A DNA stretch of 64,000 nt from Candidatus Zhuqueibacterota bacterium (GCA_016928775.1 JAFGKD010000090.1:1-64000); one strand, 5' to 3'; positions 50,507 through 60,797 are shown, numbered from the stretch's first letter. Translations and numbers: made by a program. The notes: generated by a model not told the origin, from the letters alone.

Positions 50507-51895
50507 TTATAGTTGTACCGGACTTACACTCCTTACAGCTGCCGCAACATTCAGGCGTCCACCCGTTACCGTTTTATTGTCAAAATCATCAAGTGGATCA
50601 ACTGTGTTAAAGAGCGCTGATATCATTTCATCAATTGTGAGTCCGGGATTGGCTGCCAGCAGCAACGCAGCCGCTCCGGCTACGTGCGGCGCTGCCATCG
50701 ACGTTCCGGACAATGATGCATAACTATTTCCCGGCACGGTGCTCACAATATCCTTTCCCGGCGCCGCAAGATCAACTGATGTCTTGCCATAATTGGAACC
50801 GGGGACAGCGGCAACTGCATTGGAGCAGACAAAACCGCACCCATCATCGTCTCCACCGCCACTGCCCCACAGGGCACGCTTGTCGCCATGATCCGAGGCT
50901 GCGACTGAAACCACATTGGCGATTACATAGCTGGACGGGTAGAAGGGAATCGCATCATTATCAGTGCCGTCATTACCGGCAGCAGCGACAAACAGGACAC
51001 CGCGATCATTTGCATAAGAGATGGCATCTTCAAGCGATTCCGAATAGCCACTGCTCCCCCAACTGTTGCTGAGAATATCAACGCCCATGTCAGCGGCGTA
51101 TTCGATAGCCTTAATCGCATTTGTCGTAGTGCCAGTACCATTTCTGTCCAAAAATTTAAGCGGCATCATTTTGACGTTCCAGTTGACACCAACGACACCA
51201 ACGCCGTTGTTGCCAATGGCGCCAATTGTTCCGGCGCAGTGCGTACCGTGCATGTAATCGTCATAGGCGTTATTGGAATTATTGATAAAATTCCAGCCTT
51301 TCCAGTCGTCAACTTTGCCATTTTTGTCATCATCGGTATGGTTGCCGGATGTCGGATCATTCGGGTCTGCCCAGGCATCCTCACCTGGATTGGTATAGAT
51401 ATTTGCAGCAAGGTCTTCATGCGTAAAATCAATACCGCTGTCGATTACACCAACCAGAACCGCATGGCTCCCGGTTGTCTTTTCCCATGCATCCAAAGCA
51501 CTGATATCTGCACCTGCCAATCCACCGGTTTGACCGGTATTATCCATGCCCCATAGCTGACTAAATTTGGGATCATTAGGTGTCAGTGCTGTCGTGTAAA
51601 TGTAATTAGGTTCAGCATAAACGACATTGTCTAATTCGGAAAATTCCTGTACTGCTTTTTTTACGGATTTGTCCGTTGTCAGTTTTAAATGTTGCACACC
51701 AATGAACTCAAATATTTGCACGGATTCGGCACCGATTTGTGCCAGCGCTGCTTCAACGGCCTGGGTACTGATACCCTCGGCGAATTTGACCAACACTTCG
51801 CCTTCAACGAATTCCGGTGCTTCGGGCTGTTGTATGGCTGCACTGATCAAGACAAAAAGCACAGCAAATCCGATAAAATACAGTCCTTTTCTCAT
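50507..51895 (-). CDS. Secreted subtilisin-like serine protease (S8)
   Basis: A 462-residue exported protease. A signal peptide (MRKGLYFIGFAVLFVLIS) and an N-terminal I9-like propeptide (about residues 25-100, EFVEGEVLVKFAEG to YAEPNYIY) precede the catalytic domain. The triad is Asp152 (GVIDSGIDF), His216 (MHGTHCAGT) and Ser399 (LSGTSMAAPHVAG); the oxyanion asparagine is in VAAAGNDGTDN. It resembles fervidolysin/WprA-type subtilases. There is no NYPNPFN-type sorting domain, unlike three other exported proteins in the window, so it should be released to the periplasm or exported by another route. A strong terminator follows. Confidence 0.93.
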   Translation of the reverse strand: MRKGLYFIGFAVLFVLISAAIQQPEAPEFVEGEVLVKFAEGISTQAVEAALAQIGAESVQIFEFIGVQHLKLTTDKSVKKAVQEFSELDNVVYAEPNYIYTTALTPNDPKFSQLWGMDNTGQTGGLAGADISALDAWEKTTGSHAVLVGVIDSGIDFTHEDLAANIYTNPGEDAWADPNDPTSGNHTDDDKNGKVDDWKGWNFINNSNNAYDDYMHGTHCAGTIGAIGNNGVGVVGVNWNVKMMPLKFLDRNGTGTTTNAIKAIEYAADMGVDILSNSWGSSGYSESLEDAISYANDRGVLFVAAAGNDGTDNDAIPFYPSSYVIANVVSVAASDHGDKRALWGSGGGDDDGCGFVCSNAVAAVPGSNYGKTSVDLAAPGKDIVSTVPGNSYASLSGTSMAAPHVAGAAALLLAANPGLTIDEMISALFNTVDPLDDFDNKTVTGGRLNVAAAVRSVSPVQL

Positions 51896-51914
51896 AATAG
51901 AACCTCCATGTTAG

Positions 51915-52637
51915 TTATGCCTCATATCCCCAGAACGATTCTGAAAGGATGTGCTCTTGACTTACATTTTTACTTTTCAGGATTTCATGTACAGCCGTCA
52001 CCATGGCAGGTGGCCCACAAATATAAAATGTTGATGTTGACCAATCCATCACGTATTCTTCGATAAACGCTGCACTGAGAGATCGACGCTCGCCATCCCA
52101 GTTACTGCCGCTACTTTCACTCGTCAAAGTTGGAATATAAGTGAAAATATCCGCGTGCTTTTGCTGAATCTCAACAAAAAGTTCGTGAAATGCGGCGCGT
52201 GCCAGATTTTGATTCGAATAGAACAGCGTCATCGGCTGCTCAAGCTGGCGGTAAGCGGCATCCAGGACCATGCTGCGAAATGGTGTGATGCCAATGCCGC
52301 CGGCGATAAATACAGCCGGCCTCGTGGCATCACGGGTCAAATTTCCGCGTGGCCCGATGATTTCAACTTTTTGATTCGCGCCCTCAAAAACGGTGCGCTT
52401 GAAGCCGCTGCCCGTCATTCGAGTTGCCAGCCGCAGGCTTTCCTCATGCGGTGCAGACGCGAGCGTCAAAGTGCGTTGCGGGCCTTTTTTGTCATCAAAG
52501 AGCAGTTCTGTTAATTTTAACAGAACATGTTGCCCTGCCTGATAATCAAAACCGGTTGGACGCTGCAAGATGAATTCCATTGTTTTTTCGGCAATTCTTT
52601 GCCTGTCTGTCAAGGCAGTAGCAAGTGGTGTGAACAT
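51915..52637 (-). CDS. Ferredoxin-NAD(P)H reductase-type FAD oxidoreductase
   Basis: A 240-residue FNR-superfamily enzyme. FAD-binding segments are PQRTLTLASAPHEE (RxxS/T-type) and LATRMTGSGFKRTVF; the NAD-binding half has VFIAGGIGITPFRSMV and FYICGPPAMVTAVHEIL. The C-terminus SFWGYEA has an aromatic residue near the end, typical of plant-type FNR. There is no ferredoxin domain. It could pass electrons between NAD(P)H and a ferredoxin or flavodoxin partner. It lies 19 nt upstream of the subtilase in the same direction; function links are not clear. Confidence 0.88.
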   Translation of the reverse strand: MFTPLATALTDRQRIAEKTMEFILQRPTGFDYQAGQHVLLKLTELLFDDKKGPQRTLTLASAPHEESLRLATRMTGSGFKRTVFEGANQKVEIIGPRGNLTRDATRPAVFIAGGIGITPFRSMVLDAAYRQLEQPMTLFYSNQNLARAAFHELFVEIQQKHADIFTYIPTLTSESSGSNWDGERRSLSAAFIEEYVMDWSTSTFYICGPPAMVTAVHEILKSKNVSQEHILSESFWGYEA

Positions 52638-52695
52638 CGCTCCCTTACTGAAAGGATTAAACTGCGGAATCTAAAAGGTGAATCCCTACGGTTCA

Positions 52696-54801
52696 CTAAT
52701 CGGAAATAACAAAATCAATCAGGTTTTCATTCCGATCAACTCGTATGAGCTTGACTTTAATTTGTGCCCCGAGCTTGAATTCTTTGCCCGAGCTGGCGCC
52801 ATAAAGGCGATATTTTTTTTCGTCAACAATATAATAATCATCATCAAGTGATGTGATGTGCACGAGTCCATCGACCTGAAAAGCCGGCAATTGCACGAAA
52901 AAGCCAAAATTGACAATACGAACGATGATACCATCAAACCATTCATTCACATGATCCTCGAGGTACTGCAGCTGTTTGAGCTTGATGCTATCGCGCTCGG
53001 CATTTTGCGCTCGAATTTCGTTTTCTGTTGATTTTATGCAAATTTTTTCAATGTCCTGATAGGAAAGCAAAGACGAATCCATTTCTTTGTGTGCATATTT
53101 TTTCAATAGCCTGTGCACCATCAAATCAGGATATCGACGGATGGGTGAAGTAAAATGGGTATAGTAGCGATATGCCAGGCCGAAATGTCCCACATTTGTC
53201 GGACTGTACTGTGCTTTCATCATGGTTCGGAGGAGTTGGTCCTGTAAAACGCCGGACGCCGGATGTTGTTGGAAATCATCGGCGATCGTCTGGAAAAATC
53301 GTGGTGTTATTTTTGTTGGCGGCGCCACATCAATACCAAAGGCATGTGCCATCTGCACAAGCTCCAATACACTCTGCTTGTCCGGGCTTTCATGAATGCG
53401 GTAAATAAAGGGGAGCTCCTGGCCTGTTTTTTCTTTTAAAACGATGCCGATATGCTTGGCCACGGTTTCATTGGCGAGGAGCATAAATTCCTCCACCAAA
53501 CGATGGGTAGCCAGGCGATCTCGGCGGCGTATTGCAATCGGCTCGCCATTGTCGTTCAAAGGTATTTCCACTTCAATGGTGTCAAAATCAATGCTGCCGC
53601 GATTGCGTCGTCTTTTGATGAGCACTTGCGACAATTCATACATGTCTTGTAATTTTTCAGCATACAAGCTCTTTTCGCCACCGTCGAGGATTCGCTGGGC
53701 TTGCACATAGTTGAATCGTTTGACGCTTCTGATGACAGATTCCTTGATATCATAGGCGAGCAGTTTACCCTGGGGCGACAGGGTCATGAGCACGCTAAAG
53801 GTCAGCTTGTCTTTGGCCTCTGCAAGACTGCACAGCTCGTTTGACAGCCGCTCCGGTAGCATGGGAATGACGCGATCGACAAGATAAACAGAGGTGCCGC
53901 GTTTCAGAGCCTCCCGGTCTAGTGCGGATTTTTCCGGGATATAAAAGCTGACATCAGCGATGTGTACGCCGAGTCGCCAGTTGCCGTTCTCCAGCTTGTC
54001 GAGCGACATGGCATCGTCAAAATCTTTGGCATCTTCCGGATCAATGGTGTAAATGATATCGCCGCGTAAATCGAGACGTCGATCGAGTTCTTCAGTCAAG
54101 TCGCCGGCAATGCTCTCCGCCTGCTGGAGTACAGCATCAGGAAATGTACTCGAGATTTCATGTCTGTGTACAAGCGATTGAATGTCAACGCCCGCTTCAT
54201 CGGGAAAACCGAGTATTTCAATAACTCTGCCGGACGGGGTGAGGCCATAGTGTTCCCATTCTTCAATTTTACAAACGACCTTTTGGCCTTCCCGGGCACC
54301 CAGATCATCTCCGGCAGCGACAATAATATCGCGTTGTATTTTGAGATCATCCGGCACGACATAACCGTATTTTCGTCCCCACCGAAAAGTGCCGACGATG
54401 GTTTCCCGGGCGCGTTCCAGTACCTCAACAATTTGACCTTCCACACTTTTGCCCGAGGTCGTGGCAAAGAGTCGCACGCGCACCTTGTCTTTATGCAGGG
54501 CTTGTCCCATGTTTTTCATGCTCACAAACACGTCGTCGCCTTTTTCCCGCGACACAAAGCCATAACCCTGCGAATTCACCCGCAGCTCGCCCACGATCTC
54601 ATTTGTTTTTTGGCCGCACCCGTAATGGTTTTTCTTCAGTTTGACAATATGACCCGAGCGCACAAGCTCTCGCAACGTCGTTCGTAATCCCTGATATTTG
54701 TTTTGCGGCAGATTCAACAACCGTTGTATTTCTTTCGCTTTATATGTGCGAAAGGGTTCTGACCTTAAAAGATCAAGAACCCTTTGTGATAATTTGTTCA
54801 T
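52696..54801 (-). CDS. rnr: Ribonuclease R
   Basis: A 701-residue 3'-5' exoribonuclease. Domains: a winged-helix N-terminus, two cold-shock-like OB domains (about 60-220, NSQGYGFVSREKGDDVFVSM), the RNB catalytic domain (about 245-570), and a C-terminal S1 domain (about 610-695, NEWFDGIIVRIVNFGFFVQL). The RNB metal site is TIDPEDAKDFDDAMSL and HIADVSFYI; the family signature HFTSPIRRYPDLMVHRLL is near residue 580. It has no long Lys-rich tail as in E. coli. It lies 50 nt downstream of the phosphomannomutase gene in the same direction. Confidence 0.95.
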   Translation of the reverse strand: MNKLSQRVLDLLRSEPFRTYKAKEIQRLLNLPQNKYQGLRTTLRELVRSGHIVKLKKNHYGCGQKTNEIVGELRVNSQGYGFVSREKGDDVFVSMKNMGQALHKDKVRVRLFATTSGKSVEGQIVEVLERARETIVGTFRWGRKYGYVVPDDLKIQRDIIVAAGDDLGAREGQKVVCKIEEWEHYGLTPSGRVIEILGFPDEAGVDIQSLVHRHEISSTFPDAVLQQAESIAGDLTEELDRRLDLRGDIIYTIDPEDAKDFDDAMSLDKLENGNWRLGVHIADVSFYIPEKSALDREALKRGTSVYLVDRVIPMLPERLSNELCSLAEAKDKLTFSVLMTLSPQGKLLAYDIKESVIRSVKRFNYVQAQRILDGGEKSLYAEKLQDMYELSQVLIKRRRNRGSIDFDTIEVEIPLNDNGEPIAIRRRDRLATHRLVEEFMLLANETVAKHIGIVLKEKTGQELPFIYRIHESPDKQSVLELVQMAHAFGIDVAPPTKITPRFFQTIADDFQQHPASGVLQDQLLRTMMKAQYSPTNVGHFGLAYRYYTHFTSPIRRYPDLMVHRLLKKYAHKEMDSSLLSYQDIEKICIKSTENEIRAQNAERDSIKLKQLQYLEDHVNEWFDGIIVRIVNFGFFVQLPAFQVDGLVHITSLDDDYYIVDEKKYRLYGASSGKEFKLGAQIKVKLIRVDRNENLIDFVISD

Positions 54802-54850
54802 AAATCTTCCAATTCTTTTATATTTGAAAGCGCTTTTTTTGTGTTATATA

Positions 54851-56221
54851 CTAAAAACGAGCCCGTGAATAGATGATTTCAGGATATTTATCAAATCTAT
54901 CTTTAAAGATAGTGATGATTTCAGTCAGCCGTTCCTTTGTCCTGGCTTCGAATCGTACGACCAGATTCGGCTCGGTATTGGATGCGCGGACAAGTCCCCA
55001 ACCATCGCCGAAATCGACGCGAGCGCCATCGACATCAATGACTTTGTAGTGCGCAGCAAAATCTTTTACGAGTTTTGCCACAGTATCAAACTTGACCTCA
55101 TCTGCGCAGTCAACACGTATTTCTTCTGTAGATGGAAACACTGGTACGGTAGCGATGATTTCGGAGAATTTTTTTTCTGCATTGGCGATAATTTGCAGCA
55201 GGCGGCCGGAGGCATAGATACCATCATCAAAGCCGAAGAAATCGTCTTTGAAAAACACATGTCCGGAAAGCTCGCCCGCAAAAGATGCTCCGAGTTCTTT
55301 CATTTTGGCTTTTTGCATGGAATGGCCGGTTTTCCACATGACGGGTTGTCCCCCCGCTTTTTTGATGGCCTCCGGCAAAGCCATGGAACATTTTACATCA
55401 AAGATGATCGGGGTACCGGGATTGTTTTTCAAGACATCGCGGGCAAAAAGTGCCAAAAGCCGATCGGCAAAAATATAATCACCGGTATCATCCACAGCGC
55501 CCAGGCGATCCGAATCGCCATCGTAACCGATACCAACATCTGCACCTTCCCGCACCACAAGCTCGGCCAAATCGCGCATATATTTGGGCACGCAGGGGTC
55601 CGGCAGGTGATTGGGAAAATTGCCATCCGGTTCACAATAGAGCTCAAAAACCTCATGACCATACTCACGCCATAATTGTGGTGCGATGGGGCCGGCGGTG
55701 GCGTTGCCGGCATCGATGACGATTTTTAGTTTTTTATGGAATGTGAATTTCGATTTGAGCATAGCGATATATTCTGGCATGATATCGCGGTGCTGCACTG
55801 AACCTGCCCCGGTCTCAAAGTCATTGGATTTAATCATCTCTTTGAGTTTTTGAATGTTATCGCCATAAACGGAACCCAGTCCTTCGCACATTTTAAATCC
55901 GTTGTACGGCCTGGGATTATGACTACCCGTGATCATGCAGCCGCCATCCAGGTTCCAATGAACAATTGCAAAGTAGAGCGCTGGCGTTGTGACTTGCCCA
56001 ATGAAGGTGATGCGAATGCCAGTTGATTTCAGACCATCCATAAAAAGTGCAGCCAGATGGGGAGAGGATAAACGAAGATCATGTCCGACAACCAGATTCT
56101 GATGTCCCCGTCGGCGCATAAAACTGCCGTATGCTTTGCCAAGATTCAGGACAACATCATCGCTAAAATCACGTTCAACAATACCGCGAACATCATTCGC
56201 GCGAAAAATGCTTTCATTCAT
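54851..56221 (-). CDS. manB: Phosphomannomutase/phosphoglucomutase
   Basis: A 456-residue alpha-D-phosphohexomutase of the AlgC/ManB type with four domains. The phosphoserine loop is MITGSHNPRPYNGFK; the metal loop is IGYDGDSDRLGAVDD; the sugar-binding loop GELSGHVFFKDDFFGFDDG precedes the C-terminal phosphate-binding RASNTEPNLVVRFE. It interconverts hexose 6- and 1-phosphates for nucleotide-sugar supply. It begins 6 nt after prmC ends, so it belongs to the same transcript. Preference for mannose or glucose is not settled by sequence. Confidence 0.93.
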   Translation of the reverse strand: MNESIFRANDVRGIVERDFSDDVVLNLGKAYGSFMRRRGHQNLVVGHDLRLSSPHLAALFMDGLKSTGIRITFIGQVTTPALYFAIVHWNLDGGCMITGSHNPRPYNGFKMCEGLGSVYGDNIQKLKEMIKSNDFETGAGSVQHRDIMPEYIAMLKSKFTFHKKLKIVIDAGNATAGPIAPQLWREYGHEVFELYCEPDGNFPNHLPDPCVPKYMRDLAELVVREGADVGIGYDGDSDRLGAVDDTGDYIFADRLLALFARDVLKNNPGTPIIFDVKCSMALPEAIKKAGGQPVMWKTGHSMQKAKMKELGASFAGELSGHVFFKDDFFGFDDGIYASGRLLQIIANAEKKFSEIIATVPVFPSTEEIRVDCADEVKFDTVAKLVKDFAAHYKVIDVDGARVDFGDGWGLVRASNTEPNLVVRFEARTKERLTEIITIFKDRFDKYPEIIYSRARF

Positions 56222-56227
56222 ATTTGT

Positions 56228-57127
56228 TCAACTCCTGCTCCATTGCATTTTGATGACTCTGTTTTTGCCTGCAAGATCATTGTAAATCTGAATACCGGAA
56301 AAGCCGGCATCCGAATGGATATTTTTCACACTGGTGGCTTGTCGTTCGCCAATTTCAAAAAAAGCATAACCGTTCGGTTTTAGCAGGGTGGGCAGAATAT
56401 TCATAAATTTACGATAAAATTCCAGACCGTCATTCCCGCCCAATAAACCAATTTTGGGTTCATAATTTTTAATCTCCGGCTGCAGATTTTCATACTCTGC
56501 ATACGCCACATAAGGGGGATTAGCGACGACAATATCAAATGTGTTCAAATAAGCCGGTGGCCAGGGTCGCAGGGCATCCATTTCTTTGAATTTGATATCT
56601 GCCTCGTGAGATTGTGCGTTGCCGTAAGCAATTTTCAGAGCATCGTGGGAAATGTCAACGCCCATGAGGATGACATTTTTTATATGTTGCGCTAATGCTA
56701 TGGCAATATTGCCCGAACCGGTGCCTACGTCCAATATATAAATCTCGTCCTGTTCGTTATAATGAATGGAGCAATGTTCGATGACCTTTTCCACCAACAC
56801 CTCGGTTTCCGGTCGCGGGATCAAAACTTCTTTTGAAACTTTGAAAGGCAGTGAAAAAAATTCGGTCTCGCCGATGATATATTGCAGCGGCTCGTGCGTC
56901 AAGCGTCGTTTCAGCAGCGCCCGGCATCTGGTGATTTCATCGGGCGTGAGGGGTCGGTCAAAATTCGTGTACAGTTCAATTCGAGAGAGTCCCAAAGCAT
57001 GCCCCAGCAGGCGCTCTGCATTCAAGCGGGCGTCCTGGAATTCCTTTTCCGAAAGATAGTCAGCCGTTGTGTTGAGCAGCTCGATGAGCGTCCATTTTTT
57101 GTTTTTTTCGGCTGACACCACCATCAT
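56228..57127 (-). CDS. prmC: Release factor glutamine methyltransferase PrmC
   Basis: A 299-residue S-adenosylmethionine-dependent enzyme that methylates the GGQ glutamine of release factors. It has an N-terminal helical domain, the SAM-binding ILDVGTGSGNIAIALA and the catalytic VVANPPYVA (NPPY). An N-terminal extension of about 10 residues precedes KWTLIELLNTTADYL. It overlaps the stop of prfA by 4 nt (ATGA), the usual prfA-prmC order, so substrate and modifier are co-expressed. Confidence 0.95.
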   Translation of the reverse strand: MMVVSAEKNKKWTLIELLNTTADYLSEKEFQDARLNAERLLGHALGLSRIELYTNFDRPLTPDEITRCRALLKRRLTHEPLQYIIGETEFFSLPFKVSKEVLIPRPETEVLVEKVIEHCSIHYNEQDEIYILDVGTGSGNIAIALAQHIKNVILMGVDISHDALKIAYGNAQSHEADIKFKEMDALRPWPPAYLNTFDIVVANPPYVAYAEYENLQPEIKNYEPKIGLLGGNDGLEFYRKFMNILPTLLKPNGYAFFEIGERQATSVKNIHSDAGFSGIQIYNDLAGKNRVIKMQWSRS

Positions 57128-58191
57128 TCCATGTGTTTTAATTTCTCGGCACGATCAGCCAATTTGAGTTTTTCGGTGAAATCATCCAGGTCGCCTTGCA
57201 TGATTTCTTCAAGACGATAGGCCGTCAAGCCGATACGGTGATCTGTCACCCGGCCCTGGGGATAATTATAGGTTCGAATTTTCGCACTGCGATCGCCCGT
57301 GCTGACCATGGAACGGCGCTCTGCGGTGAGCTTGGCTTGTTCTGCTTCAAGCGCTTTGTCGTACAGGCGAGCTCGCAGCACTTTGAGTGCTTTGGCGCGA
57401 TTTTTATGCTGTGACTTTTCATCCTGGCAGGTGACGACCAATCCAGTGGGAAGATGTGTGATCCGAACTGCAGAGTCAGTGGTGTTGACACTCTGACCAC
57501 CGGGGCCAGAGGAACGATAAACATCAATGCGCAGATCATTTGGATCAATGTCCACATCAATTTCCTCAGCTTCGGGTAGCACTGCCACAGAGGCAGCGGA
57601 TGTATGAATTCGGCCACTCGCCTCTGTCGTCGGTACACGTTGCACGCGATGTACCCCGGCTTCGAATTTCATGCTACCGTAAACCTCATCACCGGTGATG
57701 TTGAAAATAATTTCACGAAAACCCCCAATACCTTGTGGATTGGAGGATATGACATCAATTTTCCAATTATTTTTTTCTGCGTAATATTGATACATTCGAT
57801 AAAGATCACCGGCAAACAGTCCCGCTTCGTCACCGCCGGTGCCGGCACGAATTTCGATTATGGCATTGCGGGCATCTTGTGGGTCTTTGGGAATGAGCAG
57901 GACTTTGAGCTTCTCTTCTAATAAAAGCTTTTTTTCGTCAAGTTCTTCGAGTTCGGCTTCCGCCAATTCACGCATGTCCGGATCACTCTCATCGGCAAGC
58001 ACTTGCTGAGCACTGTGAATATCTGCAATTAATTTTTTAAATTTTCGTGTCGCGTCGACAATTTTGGACAGCTCCGCTTCCTCGCGCGTCAACTCGCGGT
58101 ACAAATTCTGTTTTTGCATAACAGTCGGATCGCTGAGCTGTTTTTCGATCTCGGCGTAGCGTCTTTCAATATTTGCAAGCTTGTCTAACAC
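57124..58191 (-). CDS. prfA: Peptide chain release factor 1
   Basis: A 355-residue factor that ends translation at UAA and UAG. The GGQ loop is SSGPGGQSVNTTDSAVRITH, and the codon-reading PxT appears as RVPTTEASGRIHTSAA (Pro-Thr-Thr rather than Pro-Ala-Thr or Pro-Val-Thr). Overall length and domain order are normal. It sits between a DUF1385 membrane-protein gene (21 nt upstream) and prmC (4-nt overlap). Confidence 0.97.
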   Translation of the reverse strand: MLDKLANIERRYAEIEKQLSDPTVMQKQNLYRELTREEAELSKIVDATRKFKKLIADIHSAQQVLADESDPDMRELAEAELEELDEKKLLLEEKLKVLLIPKDPQDARNAIIEIRAGTGGDEAGLFAGDLYRMYQYYAEKNNWKIDVISSNPQGIGGFREIIFNITGDEVYGSMKFEAGVHRVQRVPTTEASGRIHTSAASVAVLPEAEEIDVDIDPNDLRIDVYRSSGPGGQSVNTTDSAVRITHLPTGLVVTCQDEKSQHKNRAKALKVLRARLYDKALEAEQAKLTAERRSMVSTGDRSAKIRTYNYPQGRVTDHRIGLTAYRLEEIMQGDLDDFTEKLKLADRAEKLKHME

Positions 58192-58212
58192 GGCGATGCC
58201 TGATCCCTCTGC

Positions 58213-59154
58213 TTAAGATGTTTCCGTCAATATTTCAATTTTCGACTCGCCGACGCGGGGCTCCAGATCCAGCGCACAACGCAATGCGACCAGCGCGACT
58301 TCGAGCTGTGAATCATCCGGTTCTTTGGTGGTAATTTTTTGCAGCCAGAGTCCGGGTAAAACGAAAAGGCGGGTGAGCGGATTTTTCGACGCTTTTTCGG
58401 ACAAACGAATGAATTCGTATGAAATGCCGCCAATGACTGGAACAAATGCCAGGCGCAGGAGGCGTTCACCAATTGTATCCGGTTTGCCTAAAAATAAAAA
58501 CACCAACACGCTGGTGAGCATAACGATCAGCAAAAAACTGGTGCCGCAACGCGGGTGCAATGTTGTATAGGGCCGCGTCGCATCGACTGTCAAATCCTTC
58601 TTTTCCTCGAATGCATAAACACTTTTGTGCTCGGCGCCGTGATATTCAAAAACACGACGAATTTCTTTCCACAGTGAAATTAAATAAATATAGGCTAAAA
58701 AAAAGATCAAACGAAAAAGACCGTCAACAATATTAAAAGCAAGACTGGATTCAAAGTGAAAAAGGTCGGTCAGGAGCAATGGTACATAGAAAAAGAGGGC
58801 CAAACCGAGGGCAAAAGAAAATATCACGGTCGCGATCATCCACATTTTTTCCCATATACTTTTTTTTAGCCTCTCTTTACCCTTTTTTTTATTTTCTTCT
58901 TCCATAGCAATATCACCGGAAAAAGTTAACGCTTTGACGCCCAGGATCAGCGCTTCAATCAGAATAACGCCGCCGCGCAAAATTGGCATACCCAACAGTT
59001 TGAACTTTTTCGTCACAGTTTGCCACGGTTCTTTTTTTACAACAATGTCGCCATTGGGGCGTCGTACAGCAACCGCATAACTATCCGGGCTCCGCATAAG
59101 CACACCCTCCATAACGGCTTGGCCCCCAACCATTATCTTTTTTTCAGTCGTCAC
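58213..59154 (-). CDS. DUF1385 family membrane protein
   Basis: A 313-residue integral membrane protein of the DUF1385 (YqhQ-like) family. Signatures: MVGGQAVMEGVLMRSPDSYAVA at the N-terminus, FEYHGAEHKSVYAFE in the middle and TTLHPRCGTSFLLIVML towards the end, with about four membrane helices. Its role is unknown; in Bacillus YqhQ-like proteins accompany peptidase genes. The start is GTG with AGAGGTG just upstream. Its neighbours rpmE upstream and prfA downstream are often seen together with it in many phyla. The transcript may start within the short gap after the rpmE terminator. Confidence 0.9.
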   Translation of the reverse strand: MTTEKKIMVGGQAVMEGVLMRSPDSYAVAVRRPNGDIVVKKEPWQTVTKKFKLLGMPILRGGVILIEALILGVKALTFSGDIAMEEENKKKGKERLKKSIWEKMWMIATVIFSFALGLALFFYVPLLLTDLFHFESSLAFNIVDGLFRLIFFLAYIYLISLWKEIRRVFEYHGAEHKSVYAFEEKKDLTVDATRPYTTLHPRCGTSFLLIVMLTSVLVFLFLGKPDTIGERLLRLAFVPVIGGISYEFIRLSEKASKNPLTRLFVLPGLWLQKITTKEPDDSQLEVALVALRCALDLEPRVGESKIEILTETS

Positions 59155-59181
59155 AACACCTCTTCTTTTTCGAAAAACTAT

Positions 59182-59221
59182 AAAAAAACGGAATGACGAT
59201 GCAACTGTTTGTCATTCCGTT
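59182..59221 (-). terminator. Rho-independent terminator after rpmE
   Basis: An 11-bp perfect stem (AACGGAATGAC / GTCATTCCGTT) with a 13-nt loop is followed on the minus strand by TTTTTATAG. It begins about 22 nt past the rpmE stop and should separate rho-rpmE from the DUF1385-prfA group. Confidence 0.8.
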
Positions 59222-59243
59222 CATGTTTTGTTGTGTATACCAG

Positions 59244-59462
59244 CTATTTTTTTGTGGCTGTGTTGTAATTTGCGTATTTTTTACGAAATTTATCCACACG
59301 ACCGGCTGTGTCGATTAATTTTTGTTTACCGGTGAAAAACGGGTGACATTGCGAACATATTTCAACAGTGATATCGCCGATTGTCGTGTGCGTCTGAAAT
59401 TCGTTGCCGCATGCACAGCGAACCGTAGCAATTTTATATTCGGGGTGAATTCCTTTTTTCAC
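59244..59462 (-). CDS. rpmE: Ribosomal protein L31
   Basis: A 72-residue large-subunit protein, zinc-binding (C+) form. Cysteines are in VRCACGNEF and [15 protein letters not shown]. The start is GTG at 59462, giving [14 protein letters not shown], with AGGAGG 6 nt upstream. A longer in-frame extension to 59543 has no family support. It follows rho by about 88 nt, a common arrangement, and ends at a strong terminator. Confidence 0.95.
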   Translation of the reverse strand: MKKGIHPEYKIATVRCACGNEFQTHTTIGDITVEICSQCHPFFTGKQKLIDTAGRVDKFRKKYANYNTATKK

Positions 59463-59549
59463 TTTCTCCTCCTCGCAGAGATATGAATCCAAAAAGCGAT
59501 TTTCAAAAGCGCTTAAGTTAAATAAATTGTGCCAAAAATGCAAGTTTTA

Positions 59550-60797
59550 TTATACACTCATAGAGTCGAGGAAAGCCTTGTTGGAGCGAGTACCCTGCAT
59601 CTTGCTGAGCAAAAATTCCATCGCTTCAACGGTATTGAGCTCGGATAGCAGCTTGCGCAAAATCCAGACGCGGTTTAGTTCTTTGTCGCTCAGCAGCAGT
59701 TCTTCTTTACGCGTGCCGGAACGATTCACGTCAATAGACGGGAACACTCGACGGTCGGAGAGACGGCGATCAAGCACCAGTTCCATATTGCCGGTGCCTT
59801 TGAATTCCTCAAAAATGACTTCGTCCATACGCGAGCCAGTGTCGATAAGAGCGGTTGCGATGATGGTCAAGCTGCCACCTTCCTCGATATTACGCGCAGC
59901 GCCGAAAAATCGCTTGGGTCGATGCAATGCATTGGCGTCGACACCACCGGAGAGGATCTTCCCGGAATGCGGGACAACCGCGTTATGGGCGCGGGCGAGA
60001 CGCGTAATTGAGTCCAGCAGAATGACCACATCCTGGCCATACTCGACCAAACGTTTGCTTTTTTCAAGCACCATATCGGCCACTTGCACATGACGCTCGG
60101 CTGGCTCATCAAAGGTTGAGCTGATGACCTCTGCTTTTACCGAACGTTCCATGTCGGTGACTTCTTCGGGGCGCTCATCGATGAGCAGGACAATCATTTT
60201 GATTTCAGGATGATTTTCCGTGATGGCGTTGGCAATTTGCTGCAGCAGAATAGTTTTTCCGGTTTTGGGCTGCGCCACGATCAAACCGCGTTGTCCTTTG
60301 CCGATGGGGGTGAGCATATTCATGGTTCGCATGGAATAGCCACCCTTTTTCGTCTCAAGATTGACCCGTTCATCCGGATATAACGGCGTCAGATTATCAA
60401 ACAGGATTTTGGTCTTGGCTTCTTCCGGATTTTCGAAATTGATGGCCTCAACTTTGAGCAAGGCAAAAAAGCGTTCATTGTCTTTGGGTGGACGAATCTG
60501 GCCGGAGACCGTATCCCCGGTTCGCATGCCAAAGCGCTTTATTTGGGATGGGGACACGTAAATATCATCCGGACCGGGCAAATAGTTATAGTCGGAAGAT
60601 CGAAGAAAGCCATAGCCGTCCGGTAAAACCTCAAGTACACCTTCAGCGAATATCAGACCTTCCTTTTCCGTTTGCTTTTCCAAAATGCGAAAAATTAGCT
60701 CGGCTTTTTTTATACCCGTCACTCCACTGACACCAATTTCCTGGGCCAATTTGGTCAATTCGGCAATTTTTTTTGTTTTTAATTCTGCGATATCCAT
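59550..60797 (-). CDS. rho: Transcription termination factor Rho
   Basis: A 415-residue hexameric RNA helicase. The N-terminal SAP-like helical part ([17 protein letters not shown]) leads to the RNA-binding cold-shock-like domain ([20 protein letters not shown]). The ATPase core has Walker [14 protein letters not shown] (about 175), [14 protein letters not shown] (Walker B area), and the Q/R-loop region [20 protein letters not shown]. The ATG is preceded by GAGG at 6 nt. The 223-nt gap upstream (60798-61020) is AT-rich with no gene; I see no convincing promoter box there. rpmE follows. Confidence 0.97.
   Translation of the reverse strand: MDIAELKTKKIAELTKLAQEIGVSGVTGIKKAELIFRILEKQTEKEGLIFAEGVLEVLPDGYGFLRSSDYNYLPGPDDIYVSPSQIKRFGMRTGDTVSGQIRPPKDNERFFALLKVEAINFENPEEAKTKILFDNLTPLYPDERVNLETKKGGYSMRTMNMLTPIGKGQRGLIVAQPKTGKTILLQQIANAITENHPEIKMIVLLIDERPEEVTDMERSVKAEVISSTFDEPAERHVQVADMVLEKSKRLVEYGQDVVILLDSITRLARAHNAVVPHSGKILSGGVDANALHRPKRFFGAARNIEEGGSLTIIATALIDTGSRMDEVIFEEFKGTGNMELVLDRRLSDRRVFPSIDVNRSGTRKEELLLSDKELNRVWILRKLLSELNTVEAMEFLLSKMQGTRSNKAFLDSMSV

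Noticed and set aside
59494-59517. Weak hairpin between rho and rpmE
   Set aside because: The stem is only five pairs with a long loop; it is not a convincing terminator.
59463-59543. N-terminal extension of ribosomal protein L31
   Set aside because: The upstream 27 residues are in frame but have no family support, and AGGAGG sits right before the GTG at 59462.
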